NCBI GenBank assembly: GCA_038501625.1
Contig: JAZAYU010000015.1
Coordinates: 5,292,991 to 5,356,990 of the forward strand
Source of the DNA: Corbicula japonica
Taxonomy: Eukaryota > Mollusca > Bivalvia > Venerida > Cyrenidae
Direction of reading: 5' to 3'
Length of the DNA stretch: 64,000 nucleotides
Positions 23,700-34,796 of this stretch are shown here, one piece after another. The position numbers and the translations under genes are program-made. Under the pieces are notes generated by a model. That model was not told the DNA's origin and searched no databases. It saw only the letters and a list, made by a program, of their open reading frames with translations. How positions within the stretch are numbered: position 1 is the first letter of the stretch; every line of letters begins with the position of its first letter.

Positions 23700-25060
23700 C
23701 TTTTATATAGCTGTACATATGAAAAACACTAACATTGAAACTTTAACAATTATTTACAAGTCTTAATACTAATTTCAAGTGAAAAGGGGCAAAAATCAAA
23801 TATAAAAAAAGCAAGGATGAGTTATGGGCCTTTGAAAATAAACCTGATGTAAGATCAAATAAAGGTATACAAAGTTTTAAACCTTAATTTTTAAGTCTAA
23901 AAAGGGCAGTAATTTGAAAAAAATCAAAGAGTTATGGTTCTTGGCATACATAGTCAGGGTCATGATGGTGAATAAGTTTCAAAGCTATAGTACAAGAAGT
24001 ATGAAAGTAACTAGCTTGTATGCAATCTTTAACCTGAAATTCTAAGTCAAAAAAGGGCCGTAATTTGATTAAAAATGAAAGAGTTATGGTTCTTGGCATA
24101 CATAGTCAGGGTCATGATGGTAAACAAGTGTCTTAAGTCTCAAAGCTATAGTACAAGAAGTATGAAAGTAACTAGCTTGCACGCAAACTTTAACCTGAAA
24201 TTCTAAGTTGAAAAAGGGCCATAATTTGATTAAAAATGAAAGAAAGAGTTATGGTTCTTGGTATAAATAGTCAGGGTCATGATGGTAAACAAGTGTCTTA
24301 AGTTTCAAAGCTATAGTACAAGAAGTATGAAAGTAACTAGCTTGCACGCAAACTTTAACCTGAAATTCTAAGTCGAAAAAGGGCCATAATTTGAACAAAA
24401 TGGAAGTTAGAGTTATGGTTCTTGGCATACAAACTTGAAATATGATGATGAACAAGTGTTGAAAGTTTCAAAGCTGTAGTATAAGTAGTATGGAAGTTAT
24501 GGATTTGTACAGTAGCTTGCACGCAAACTTTAACCTGAAATTCTAAGTCGAAAAAGGGGCATAATTTGATAAAAATGAGAGTTAGAGTTATGGTTCTTGG
24601 CATACACACTTTGGATATGATGATGAACAAGTGTTGAAAGTTTCAAAGCTGTAGTATAAGTAGTATTGAAGTTATTAGTTTGTATAGTAGCTTGCACGCA
24701 AACTTTAACCTGAAATTCTAAGCCGAAAAAGGGCCATAATTTGAACAAAATGAAAGTCAGAGTTATGGTTCTTGGTATACACACTCGGGACATGATGATG
24801 AACAAGTGTGCCAAGTTTTAAAGCTGTAGTATAAGTAGTATTGAAGTTATGAGTTTGTACAGTAGCTTGCACGCAAACTTTAACCTGAAATTCTAAGTCA
24901 AAAAAGGGCCATAATTTGATCAAAATGAAAGTTAGAGTTATGGTTCTTGGCATACACACTCGGGACATGATGACGAACAAGTGTGCCAAGTTTAAAAGCT
25001 GTAGCTATAGTAGTTTTTAAGATATAGGTAGGTTGCACGTAAACTTTAACCAAAGCGGGA
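23700..25060 (+). repeat. Tandem array of about 150-177 bp inside HP-A copy 3
   Basis: About seven units share ACTTTAACCTGAAATTCTAA, AAAAAGGGCCATAATTTGA, AGAGTTATGGTTCTTGG, CATACACACTCGGG-like words, ATGATGATGAACAAGTGT and CAAAGCTGTAGTATAAG. Units lengthen rightward from about 150 to 177 bp. The four minus-strand open frames near 94 codons are repeat translation. Confidence 0.85.
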
Positions 25061-27034
25061 CGCCGACGGCGACGGCGACGCCGACGCCCAAGTGAGTACA
25101 ATAGCTCGACATATTCTTCGAATAGTCGAGCTAAAAACTGTTGACATAGTAAATGTAGAAGTTTGCATAACACGATTTTGTTAAATCATGTCCCCTGCAA
25201 AAAAAAATGGACTGATCCACATGAAAAATATGTCACACACATCTACACTTCATAACAAACATATGTATCAAGTTTCAAGTCAATATCTTAAAAACTGTAG
25301 AAGTAGTTCGCGTCACAAGATTTTGTTAAATCGGGCTCCCCTCCGAAAAATAATGGACTGATCCACATGAGACGAAAAGAAAATTTGCGCAAATGTACTC
25401 ACGAACATATGTTGAAAGTTTCAAGTCGATATCTTGAAAACTGTTGACGTAGTAAGTGTAGAAGTTTGCATAACAAGATTTTGTTAAATCATGTCCCCTG
25501 CAAAAAATAATGGACTGATCCACATGAAAAATATGTCACGCACATCTACACTTCATGCCGAACATGTGTATCAAGTTTCAAGTTAATATCTTAAAAACTG
25601 TAGAAGTAGTTCGTGTCATAAGGTTTTGTTGAATCATACTCCCCTGCTAAAAAATAATGGACTGATCCACATGAAACAAAGTATGTCATGGAAATCTACT
25701 CACAAACGTATGTTTAAAGTTTGAAAACTGGAGAAGTAGTTTGCGTCAAAAGATTTAAAATAAAAGTTTTTGTTAAATAATGCTCCCCTCCAAAAAAAAT
25801 GGACTGATCCACAAAAAAATATGTCGCTTACATGCGCACTTCATGCAGAACATACAATTTTAGTTTCAAGTATTATATCTTAAAAACTGTAGAATTTTGC
25901 ATAACACGATTTTGTTTAATCATCTCCCCTGCAAAAAATAATGGACTGATCCACACGAAAAATATGTCACACACATGTACACTTCATGCCGAACATATGT
26001 ATCAAGTTTCAAGTCAATATCTTAAAAACTGTAGAAGAAGTTCACGTCACAAGATTTTGTTAAATCGTGCTCCCCTCTGAAAAATAATGGACTGATCCAC
26101 ATGAGAATAAAAAATGTACTCACGAACATATGTTTAAAGTATCAAGTCTATATCTTGAAAACTGTTGACGTAGTAAGTGTACAAGTTTGCATAACAGGAT
26201 TTTGTTAAATCATGTCCCCTGCAAAAAATAATAGACTAATCCAGATGAAAAAATGTCACGCACATCTACACTTCATGCCGAACATGTGTATCAAGTTTCA
26301 AGTCAATATCTTTAAAACTGTAGTAGTAGTTTGCGTCACAAGATTTTGTTAAATCGTGCTCCCCTGCAAAAAATAATGGACTAATCCAGATGAAAAATAT
26401 GTCACGCACATCTACACTTCATGCCGAACATGTATATCAAGTTTCAAGTCAATATCTTAAAAACTGTAGAAGTAGTTCACGTCACAAGATTTTCGTGAAT
26501 CATGCTCCCCTCCGAAAAATAATGGACTGATCCACACGAAAAATATGTCACGCACATCTACACTTCATGCCGAACATATGTATCAAGTTTAAAGTCAATA
26601 TCTTAAAAACTGTAGAAGTAGTTCGCATCACAAGATTTAGAAGTTTGCATAACACGATTTTGTTAAATCATGTCCCCTGCAAAAAATAATGGACTAATCC
26701 ACACGAAAAATATGTCACACACATCTACACTTCATGCAGAACATGTGTATCAAGTTTCAAGTCAATATCTTAAAAACTGTAGAAGTAGTTCGCGTCACAA
26801 GATTTTGTTAAATCGTGCTCCCCTCCGAAAAATAATGGACTGATCCACATGAGAAAAAAAATAGTTCGCGCAAATGTCCTCACGAACATACGGTTAAAGT
26901 TTCAAGTCGATATCTTGAAAACTGTTGACGCTGTAAGTGCCACAGACAGACCGCCCAACCAACCAACCAACCAACCAACCAACCGACCGGATGATGACTC
27001 CTATATACCCCCTATACTTCGTATACGGGGGTAT

Positions 27035-30000
27035 AATGAAGTGACCCCTGGGGCGGGGCCAATTTTGAACCCAGGGAAATCATTTGAACAATCTTTGTAG
27101 AGTTCCACTAGAGGGTGCTAAATGCCAAATCTCTAAGCTCTAGGCCTTGTGGTTTCAGACAAGAAGATTTTTAGTTTTTCCTATACAAGTCTATGCAAAA
27201 TGAAGTGACCCCTGGGGTGGGGCCAATTTTGACCCCAGGGAAATAATTTGAACAATCTTTGTAGAGTTCCACTAGAGGATGCTAAATGCCAAATATCTAA
27301 GCTCTAGGCCTTGTGGTTTCAGACAAGAAGATTTTTAAAGTTTTTCCTATACAAGTCTTTATAAAATGAAGTGACCCCTGGGGCGGGACCAATTTACACC
27401 CCTGGGAAATAATTTGAACAATCTTTGTAGAGTTCCATTAGAGGATGCTAAATGCCAAATATCTAAGCTCTAGGCCTTGTGGTTTCAGACAAGAAGATTT
27501 TTAAAGTTTTTCCTATATTAGTATATAAGTCTATGTAAAATGAAGTGACCCCTGGGGCGGGGCCAATTTTGACCCCAGGGAAATCATTTGAACAATCTTT
27601 GTAGAGTTCCACTAGAGGATGCTACATGCCAAATATCTAAGCTCTAGGCCTTGTGGTTTCAGACAAGAAGATTTTTAAAGTTTTTCTTATACAAGTCTAT
27701 ATAAAATGAAGTGACCCCTGGGGCGGGGCCAAGTTACACCCCTGGGAAATAATTTGAACAATCTTTGTAGAGTTCCATTAGAGGATGCTAAATGCCAAAT
27801 ATCTAAGCTCTAGGCCTTGTGGTTTCAGACAAGAAGATTTTTAAAGTTTTTCCTATATAAGTATATAAGTCTATGTAAAATGAAGTGACCCCTGGGGCGG
27901 GGCCAATTTTGACCCCATGGAAATCATTTGAACAATCTTTGTAGAGTTCCACTAGAGGGTGCTAAGTGCCAAATATCTAAGTTCTAGGCCTTGTGGTTTC
28001 AGACAAGAAGATTTCTAAAGTTTTTCCTATATAAGTCTATGCAAAATGAAGTGACCCCTGGGACAGGGCCAATTTTGACCCCAGGGAAATAATTTGAACA
28101 ATCTTTTTAGAGTTCCACTAGAGGATGCTACATGCCAAATATCTAAGCACTAGGCCTTGTGGTTTCAGACAAGAAGATTTTTAAAGTTTTTCCTATACAA
28201 GTCTATATAAAATGAAGTGACCCCTGGGGCGGGGCCAAGTTACACCCCTGGGAAATAATTTGAACAATCTTTGTAGAGTTCCATTAGAGGATGCTAAATG
28301 CCAAATATCTAAGCTCTAGGCCTTGTGGTTTCAGACAAGAAGATTTTTAAAGTTTTTCCTATATAAGTATATAAGTCTATGTAAAATGAAGTGACCCCTG
28401 GGGCGGGGCCAATTTTGACCCCATGGAAATCATTTGAACAATCTTTGTAGAGTTCCACTAGAGGGTGCTAAGTGCCAAATATCTAAGCTCTAGGCCTTGT
28501 GGTTTCAGACAAGAAGATTTTTAAAGTTTTTCCTAAATAAGTCTATGCAAAATGAAGTGACCCCTGGGGCAGGGCCAATTTTGACCCCAGGGAAATCATT
28601 TGAACAATCTTTGAAGAGTTCCACTAGAGGATGCTAAATGCCAAATATCTAAGCTCTAGGCCTTGTGGTTTCAGACAAGAAGATTTTTGAAGTTATTCCT
28701 ATATAAGTCTATGCAAAATGAAGTGACCCCTGGGGCAGGGCCAATTTTGACCCCAGGGAAATAATTTGAACAATCTTTGTAGAGTTCCAGTAGAGGATGC
28801 TTAAGGCCAAATATCTAAGCTCTAGGCCTTGTGGTTTCAGACAAGAAGATTTTTAAAGTTTTTCCTATACAAGTCTATATAAAATGAAGTGACCCCTGGG
28901 GCTGGGCCAATTTAGACCCCTTGGAAATAATTTGAACAATCTTTGTAGAGTTCCGTTAGAGGATGCTAAGTGCCAAATATCTAAGCTCTAGGCCTTGTGG
29001 TTTCAGACAAGAAGATTTTTAAAGTTTTTCCTATATAAGTCTTTGTAAAATGAAGTGACCCCTGGGGCGGGGCCAATTTTGACCCCAGGGAAATAATTTG
29101 AACAAGCTTTGTAAATTCCACTAGAGGGTGCTAAATGCCAAATATCTAAGTTCTAGGCCTTGTGGTTTCAGACAAGAAGATTTTTAAAGTTTTTCCTATA
29201 TAAGTCTATGCAAAATGAAGTGACACCTGGGGTGGGGCCAATTTTGACCCCAGGGAAATCATTTGAACAATCTTTGTAGAGTTCCAATAGAGGGTGCTAA
29301 GTGCCAAATATCTAAGCTCTAGGCCTTGTGGTTTCAGAAAAGAAGATTTTTAAAGTTTTTCCTATATAAGTCTATGCAAAATGAAGTGACCCCTGGGGCG
29401 GGGCCAATTTTGACCCCAGGGAAATCATTTGAACAATCTTTGTAGAGTTCAACTAGAGGATGCTAAATGCCAAATATCTAAGCTCTAGGCCTTGTGGTTT
29501 CAGACAAGAAGATTTTTTAAGTTTTTCCTATATAAGTCTATGTAAAATGAAGTGACCCCTGGGGTGGGGCCAATTTTGACCCCAGGGAAATAATTTGAAC
29601 AATCTTTGTAGAGTTCCACTAGAGGATGCTAAATGCCAAATATCTAAGCTCTAGGCCTTGTGGTTTCAGACAAGAAGATTTTTGAAGTTTTTCCTATATA
29701 AGTCTATGCAAAATGAAGTGACCCCTGGGGCAGGGCCAATTTTGACCCCAGGGAAATAATTTGAACAATCTTTGTAGAGTTCCAGTAGAGGATGCTAAAG
29801 GCCAAATATCTAAGCTCTAGGCCTTGTGGTTTCAGACAAGAAGATTTTTAAAGTTTTTCCTATACAAGTCTATATAAAATGAAGTGACCCCTGGGGCTGG
29901 GCCAATTTAGACCCCTTGGAAATAATTTGAACAATCTTTGTAGAGTTCCATTAGAGGATGCTAAGTGCCAAATATCTAAGCTCTAGGCCTTGTGGTTTCA

Positions 30001-30690
30001 GACAAGAAGATTTTTAAAGTTTTTCCTATATAAGTCTTTGTAAAATGAAGTGACCCCTGGGGCGGGGCCAATTTTGACCCCAGGGAAATAATTTGAACAA
30101 GCTTTGTAAATTCCACTAGAGGGTGCTAAATGCCAAATATCTAAGTTCTAGGCCTTGTGGTTTCAGACAAGAAGATTTTTAAAGTTTTTCCTATATAAGT
30201 CTATGCAAAATGAAGTGACACCTGGGGTGGGGCCAATTTTGACCCCAGGGAAATCATTTGAACAATCTTTGTAGAGTTCCAATAGAGGGTGCTAAGTGCC
30301 AAATATCTAAGCTCTAGGCCTTGTGGTTTCAGAAAAGAAGATTTTTAAAGTTTTTCCTATATAAGTCTATGCAAAATGAAGTGACCCCTGGGGCGGGGCC
30401 AATTTTGACCCCAGGGAAATCATTTGAACAATCTTTGTAGAGTTCAACTAGAGGATGCTAAATGCCAAATATCTAAGCTCTAGGCCTTGTGGTTTCAGAC
30501 AAGAAGATTTTTTAAGTTTTTCCTATATAAGTCTATGTTAAATGAAGTGACCCCTGGGGCGGGGCCAATTTTGACCCCAGGGAAATAATTTGAACAATCT
30601 TTGTAGAGTTCCACTAGAGGATGCTAAATGCCAAATATCTAAGCTCTAGGCCTTGTGGTTTCAGACAAGAAGATTTTTAAAGTTTTTCCT
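27035..30690 (+). repeat. HP-B 165-bp array, about 22 units, with higher-order repeats
   Basis: The unit contains AAAATGAAGTGACCCCTGGG, CCAATTTTGACCCCAGGGAA, TTTGAACAATCTTTGTAGAG, GATGCTAAATGCCAAATATC and TTTCAGACAAGAAGATTTTT. Variant units recur as blocks: a GGGGCCAAGTTACACCCCTG unit at about 27720 and 28225 (three-unit step) and a GGCCAATTTAGACCCCTTGG unit at about 28903 and 29896 (six-unit, about 995-bp step). Confidence 0.9.
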
Positions 30691-30693
30691 TTC

Positions 30694-30709
30694 GGTTGCC
30701 ATGGCAACC
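30694..30709. promoter_or_regulatory. Perfect X-box-like palindrome
   Basis: GGTTGCCATGGCAACC is a perfect 16-bp palindrome. Its inner 14 bp equal the consensus RFX-factor X-box (GTTGCCATGGCAAC). It lies at the boundary between the 165-bp array and the unique 3' tail of HP-B. Binding is not shown by sequence alone. Confidence 0.6.
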
Positions 30710-30889
30710 AGAGTTCTGCATGGAATTGATTTCTTTGAACAACTTTTGAAGAGCTTCATGCAAGGAACATTCCTGCCAAGTTTCAGCAAGATTGGCCCAG
30801 GAGTTCAGGAGAAGAAGTCGTTTGAAGAAAAAGTTGACGACGCGATCACAAAAGCTCACCATGAGCACCTCGTGCTCAGGTGAGCTAAA

Positions 30890-31470
30890 AAAAAGTTATG
30901 GGCCAGATACGATTTTGCTTCAAGGTCATGCTGTGACCTTGACCTTCAAGGTAGCAACCAAAATGTTGGAATTCGGGGAGCATACAAATGTCAAGGGGTA
31001 AAACACCCTTTGGAAAAATAATTTCGGGGAAACCCTTTACTTTAAAAATAATATGGAGCTCTGAATACTTTGAGCTGGCAATATTGGAACATGTGTTCAG
31101 CACATCGTCTTTATATGGTGAACATTATAGGAGATTCATGAAACTTCTTCCTTCCATTTTGAAGTTATGGAGAAACAAAAAATAGATGGTTCAACCCTTT
31201 AAACACCACTGGTGACCTTGACCTAGCCAGCCAGGCTGGAACACGAGTTCTGCACATTGACACACAAGAAAAAAAACTCACACAAGTATAGGGTTGTACT
31301 CAAGAATTGAAACACAAGTATACCTGGGTGAACCGGACAGACAGATGAAGACCATTCCTATATCCCCCTACCACTATATGGATGGGATAAAAAATCTATG
31401 AAAGGGAAATAAAAGTTATAAATCATCTTTAAATCTGTACTAATACAGAAAATTATACTACTAAATGCAT
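30890..31470 (+). repeat. K array remainder and O-type repeat
   Basis: 30890-30970 completes the interrupted K unit (AAGTTATGGGCCAGATACG, TGTGACCTTGACCTTCAAGG). 31080-31300 has words of the O repeat at 63410-63880: GGAACATG, TTCATGAAACTTC, ACCTAGCCAGCCAGGCTGGA and GTTCTGCACAT. A short GGACAGACAGATGAAGACC tract and ATATGGATGGGATAAAAAA near 31330-31395 resemble an HP-type 3' end. Confidence 0.65.
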
Positions 31471-32084
31471 TTATAATATTTCAGTGTGATGCCACTAGTC
31501 ACTGATACTATAATATTTCAGTGTGATGCCACTAGTCACTGATACTATATTTCAGTGTGATGCCACTAGTCACTGATACTATATTTCAGTGTGATGCCAC
31601 TAGTCACTGATACTATAAATTTCAGTGTGATGCCACTAGTCACTGATACTATAAATTTCAGTGTGATGCCACTAGTCACTGATACTATAATATTTCAGTG
31701 TGATGCCACTAGTCACGGATACTATAATATTTCAGTGTGATGCCACTAGTCACTGATACTATAATATTTCAGTGTGATGCCACTAGTCACTGATATTATA
31801 TTTCAGTGTGATGCCACTAGTCACTGATACTATATTTCAGTGTGATGCCACTAGTCACTGATACTATAATATTTCAGTGTGATGCCACTAGTCACTGATA
31901 CTATATTTCAGTGTGATGCCACTAGTCACTGATACTATAATATTTCGGTGTGATGCCACTAGTCACTGATACTATAATATTTCAGTGTGATGCCACTAGT
32001 CACTGATACTATAATATTTCAGTGTGATGCCACTAGTCACTGATACTATAATATTTCAGTGTGATGCCACTAGTCACTGATACT
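31471..32084. repeat. Minisatellite, 17 copies of a 34-41 bp unit
   Basis: GTGTGATGCCACTAGTCAC occurs 17 times with almost no change (single changes at 31715 and 31944). Copies are separated by ATACTATA(A/T)(T)ATTTCA of varying length. Each unit contains TCAGTG...CACTGA arms around ACTAGT and can fold. On the minus strand the first unit starts at +4 of the HOP2 splice donor. Confidence 0.95.
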
Positions 32085-32087
32085 CAC

Positions 32088-32182
32088 CGTTTTGCCAAAC
32101 TCTTTGTGCAGGTTATTACAGATGTCTATGGCACTGTATGGTCTATTCTGTTTATTAAGGTATACCAGGACAGCAACACATG
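32088..32182 (-). CDS. PSMC3IP: PSMC3IP/HOP2 internal exon (first half of winged helix)
   Basis: HOP2 pairs with MND1 in the nucleus and helps DMC1/RAD51 pair homologous DNA in meiosis. Read 32182 to 32088, the exon has 95 nt: two bases finishing a split codon, then 31 codons with no stop. The acceptor TTTCAG is at 32188-32183 and the donor GTGAGT at 32087-32082. The peptide contains NKQNRPYSAIDICNNLHKEF, which matches the start of the N-terminal TBPIP winged-helix domain of animal HOP2 (family pattern Y-L-x-x-Q-N-R-P-Y-S). It ends in phase 0, as the exon at 5020-4916 requires. The preceding exon must supply one base of the split codon and the start Met; it should lie to the right and was not found. 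A 17-copy minisatellite begins within the donor. The gene is identified from these two exons only. Confidence 0.92.
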
Positions 32183-32428
32183 CTGAAATCAACAAGTAAA
32201 TTCAATATCGTGTTGCTGTAATTATCATAGCAATTAACTTTACGGCCATGTATTCGATATTCCCATATTTTGTCCAATAAGTCATTAATGAGCGGTGATG
32301 ACCTGTCATTGATTGTAATTTCTGGAGAAGTTTTAAAATTTGGGATCAGTGACATTAAAACTATTTTACTAAAACACAAGCCAGTCAGAAAAGACAACTA
32401 TGGTCAGCTATAAGAAGGGTTTTAAAAA
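32183..32428. other. Intron DNA upstream of the HOP2 exon, nothing recognised
   Basis: AT-rich sequence between the HOP2 acceptor and the inverted repeat. An 80-codon minus frame (32155-32397) overlaps the exon but has no resemblance I know; its upstream part crosses the splice acceptor. Confidence 0.5.
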
Positions 32429-32569
32429 GCAAAAGTGACCGTGGTAGACCATGGTCAGATAGTAGTTCTGACCATGGTACACCATGGTTAAAGCTTGAAG
32501 ATCATTTTGACCCTGGTGAACCATGGTCAGAACTACTATCTGACCATGGTCTACCACGGTCACTTTTGC
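32429..32569. repeat. Hairpin with 49-bp perfect arms
   Basis: Left arm 32429-32477 and right arm 32521-32569 are exact reverse complements over 49 bases, with a 43-base loop. The arms and loop repeat a short word around CCATGG (GACCATGGTC, TACCATGGT), and further CCATGG palindromes follow to 32622. It lies 247 bp upstream of the HOP2 exon in the transcribed direction. Confidence 0.95.
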
Positions 32570-32706
32570 AGACTATAGTCTACCATGGTAAAAATTGTTG
32601 ACCATGGTATACCATGGTCAGCTATTCATCCAAAGTGTTACTATATTCTATAATTGTCACAAATATAACAGTGAATTCAGTGTTTTTTTTAATAAGAAGT
32701 GAATAA

Positions 32707-33161
32707 CAAGAAAAAATGTTGCCACACGCCGAAAACCAGGTTTACATTTAATACTTATACTTTTGTAAAGAAAATATCTGGTATGAAGAAACTGAACTTC
32801 TATTTTTAGCAACAGTGACCTTGATCTTGATCACAGACTTCAGAGTAGTGTCTTGGTATAAGCTACCCAATGAATGTTTGGTGTCAATAGATCATAGCTA
32901 ACCTTGGACCTTGGGGATAACTGGGAAGAAGCTCTGTGATAAGGTGTCTGTGATAAAGGTCAAGGTCACTGTTGCTAAAAATAGAAATTCTGGTTTTTCC
33001 TTATTACAATGTATGTTAAGTTTCAAAGTTGTATCTTAAACGGTTACTGAGAAAAACGCAACTTTCACAAAAAACTTAACAAAATGATGACGCCCGCCCG
33101 CCCGCCCACCCAACGACATACCCCAATCTAATAACCAGGATTTTTCTCAAGAAAACCTGGT
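32707..33161 (+). mobile_element. HP-Q element (small)
   Basis: It starts CAAGAA, with weak AACA/TGTT pairing and then AAAACCAGGTTTACA. At the 3' end GCCCGCCCGCCCGCCC precedes CCAGGATTTTTCTC and AAGAAAACCTGGTTAAAAA. The interior has two inverted M-type words: TCTATTTTTAGCAACAGTGA (32800) and TCACTGTTGCTAAAAATAGA (32967). Confidence 0.7.
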
Positions 33162-33592
33162 TAAAAACAAGAAAATATGTTTGATAGATCAAGTTCATTT
33201 AAGCTTATCTGGTATTGGGTCACACAGACACCATTCCTCTGAAATAATTTTGTTGATATTGTAACCACAATTCTGTTAGGGTCAATAATATTTTAGCATA
33301 TTTTTAGGGGAATAACCCAGAATCAATCAAGGGCAAACCATTTTGAAATGATACATGGATAAATCATTTAGAAATCCACATAGTTAAAATCACACAGAAG
33401 CAATACTGACCTAACAAAGTCATCAATAATCATTACATGTAAGATACTTAAGAAAGAAACTTGAATGTTTTGCAATGACAAAGCCTTGAAAAGATTAAAT
33501 TTATCGGAAGAGTAAGTGTATTCAAAACACCGGTAATATTGCGATAAACAAGATCAGAACTTGCAGAAAATTTCACCATGTCTTATATTCAA
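33162..33592. other. Nothing recognised
   Basis: AT-rich sequence between HP-Q and HP-D with no repeat family or coding signal that I can identify. Confidence 0.5.
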
Positions 33593-34796
33593 CTAGAAAT
33601 GTGTCCATAGGACAGGGATGCCCCCGCTAAACATTGTTATCAGACACTGATGTGCACTGATGGGAATAATAGCATTTCAATGCCAGTGCTGTGCGAGTTA
33701 TTATAAGAATATGCACAAATTTGAAGATCAAGTAAATTATTTGTATTTGGGACACTGTTGTCTGCAAATCCCTGATAATAAGACCATCCCAAGAAGGGGT
33801 ACTGACGTTATTAGCAGGGTTCAACAGCATACCAATGTTATTGTTCCCTAACATCATAATTATGTACTTTTAAAGGACCTACAGGCATGGGTATTGTATG
33901 TGACACACCGCCTTGTCATGTTGAACATTTGTACCAAGTTATTTTGAAATCCTTTCATTTATAAACAAGAGCTGTCACTTGAAATTGACATATGCCTCCG
34001 AAATGCGGCTTTGAAATCGAATAGGTATACATATGTAATAAATAAACATATGTAATGAAAAATATGCTGATGGAAGACAAACCATACTGCATGCATATAA
34101 TGTGAAAGATGAAAGGATCCCAATTTACAGCCAAGACAAGATAATTCTATTTTTAGTGAAAGTGACCTAGTTTTTGGACACAGATGACCCATATTCTAAC
34201 TCCTCCGAGAAATTACTGGGACAGATATCCTGACCAAGTTTGATGACAATCAGAGCAAAAATGTGACCTCTGGAGTGTTAACAAGAAAATTCTATTTTTA
34301 GTAACAGTGACCTTGACCTTGGACCAACCGACATGGGTATTGTACTAAACACACCGTCTTGTCATGGTGAACATTTGTGCCAAGTTATTTTGAAATCCAA
34401 TCAGATATAACAAATTTACAGCCTGGACAAGGTTTTTCTATTTTTAGTAACAGTGACCTAGTTTTTGGACCCAGATGACCAATATTCGAACTCGTCCGAG
34501 AAATCATTGGGACAAACATCCTGACCAAGTTTAATGACAATCGGAGCAAAAATGTGACCGCTAGAGTGTTAACAAGAAAATTCTAATTTTAGTAACAGTG
34601 ACCTAGTTTTTGGACCCAGATGACCCATATTCAAATTCGTTTGAGAAATCATTGGGACAAACATCCTGACCAAGTTTCAAAACAATCGAGGCAAAAATGT
34701 GACCGCTAGAGTGTTAACTAACTTAGTGCGGACGGACAACGGATATTGATAGATCCTAATAACTCACGCTGAGCCTACGGCTCAGATGAGCTCAAA

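Larger units (their letters stand above)
22249..25135 (+). mobile_element. HP-A element, copy 3, nested in HP-J
   Basis: It starts CAAGAGC. The 5' hairpin is CAGTCG-GAAA-CGACTG, then CTCGACTATTCGAA. At the 3' end GACGCCGACGGCGACGGCG precedes TATTC-TTC-GAATA and GTCGAGCTAAAA. Left host TCGATATCTTGA and right host AAACTGTTGAC are continuous in the HP-J unit at 21942-21965. The hairpin stem differs from HP-A copies 1 and 2, but still pairs. The interior is a microsatellite and a tandem array unlike theirs. Confidence 0.9.
21225..27034 (+). mobile_element. HP-J element, copy 2, nested in HP-B
   Basis: It starts CTAGAGCT. The 5' hairpin is ATCAC-TGAAG-GTGAT, then TAATACCCCTG. At the 3' end a run of CCAA (26957-26982) precedes the hairpin TATAC-TTC-GTATA flanked by CCCCC / GGGGG, then GGTATA. 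The left host is TCTATATAAAA and the right host is ATGAAGTGACC. The neighbouring HP-B units read straight through that junction. The core is about 150-bp units with AATAATGGACTGATCCAC, ATATGTCACGCACATCTACA, CAAGTTTCAAGTC and GTTAAATC(A/G)TG. Confidence 0.9.
20785..30888 (+). mobile_element. HP-B element, 10.1 kb including nested insertions
   Basis: It starts CAAGAG. The 5' hairpin is AGGGCCA-TGA-TGGCCCT, then ATCGCTCACCTGA. At the 3' end the hairpin GAGCAC-CTC-GTGCTC is followed by AGGTGAGCTAAAAAA. It is inserted in a K unit. The core is a 165-bp array (20880-21224 and 27035-30690), interrupted by HP-J. The last 195 bp (30690-30884) are non-repeated and contain a perfect X-box palindrome. Confidence 0.88.
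5021..32087 (-). other. 27-kb intron of PSMC3IP/HOP2
   Basis: This is the interval between two in-phase HOP2 exons on the minus strand, with GTGAGT at its 5' end (32087) and TTACAG at its 3' end (5021). Apart from modest unassigned gaps it is filled with mobile elements and tandem arrays: HP-N, a LINE with HP-A, HP-J with pogo and HP-I, the K/HP-B/HP-J/HP-A nest, and the minisatellite next to the donor. No other host exon was recognised inside it. Confidence 0.85.

Noticed and set aside
24249..25173. Family of 68-94 codon minus-strand proteins (MSRVCMPRTITLTFIL type)
   Set aside because: Similar peptides arise because the 175-bp unit is repeated; non-coding array inside HP-A.
22249..30690. 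CRISPR-like array of regular repeats
   Set aside because: Repeats are 150-177 bp with no distinct spacers, the DNA is eukaryotic and there are no cas genes.
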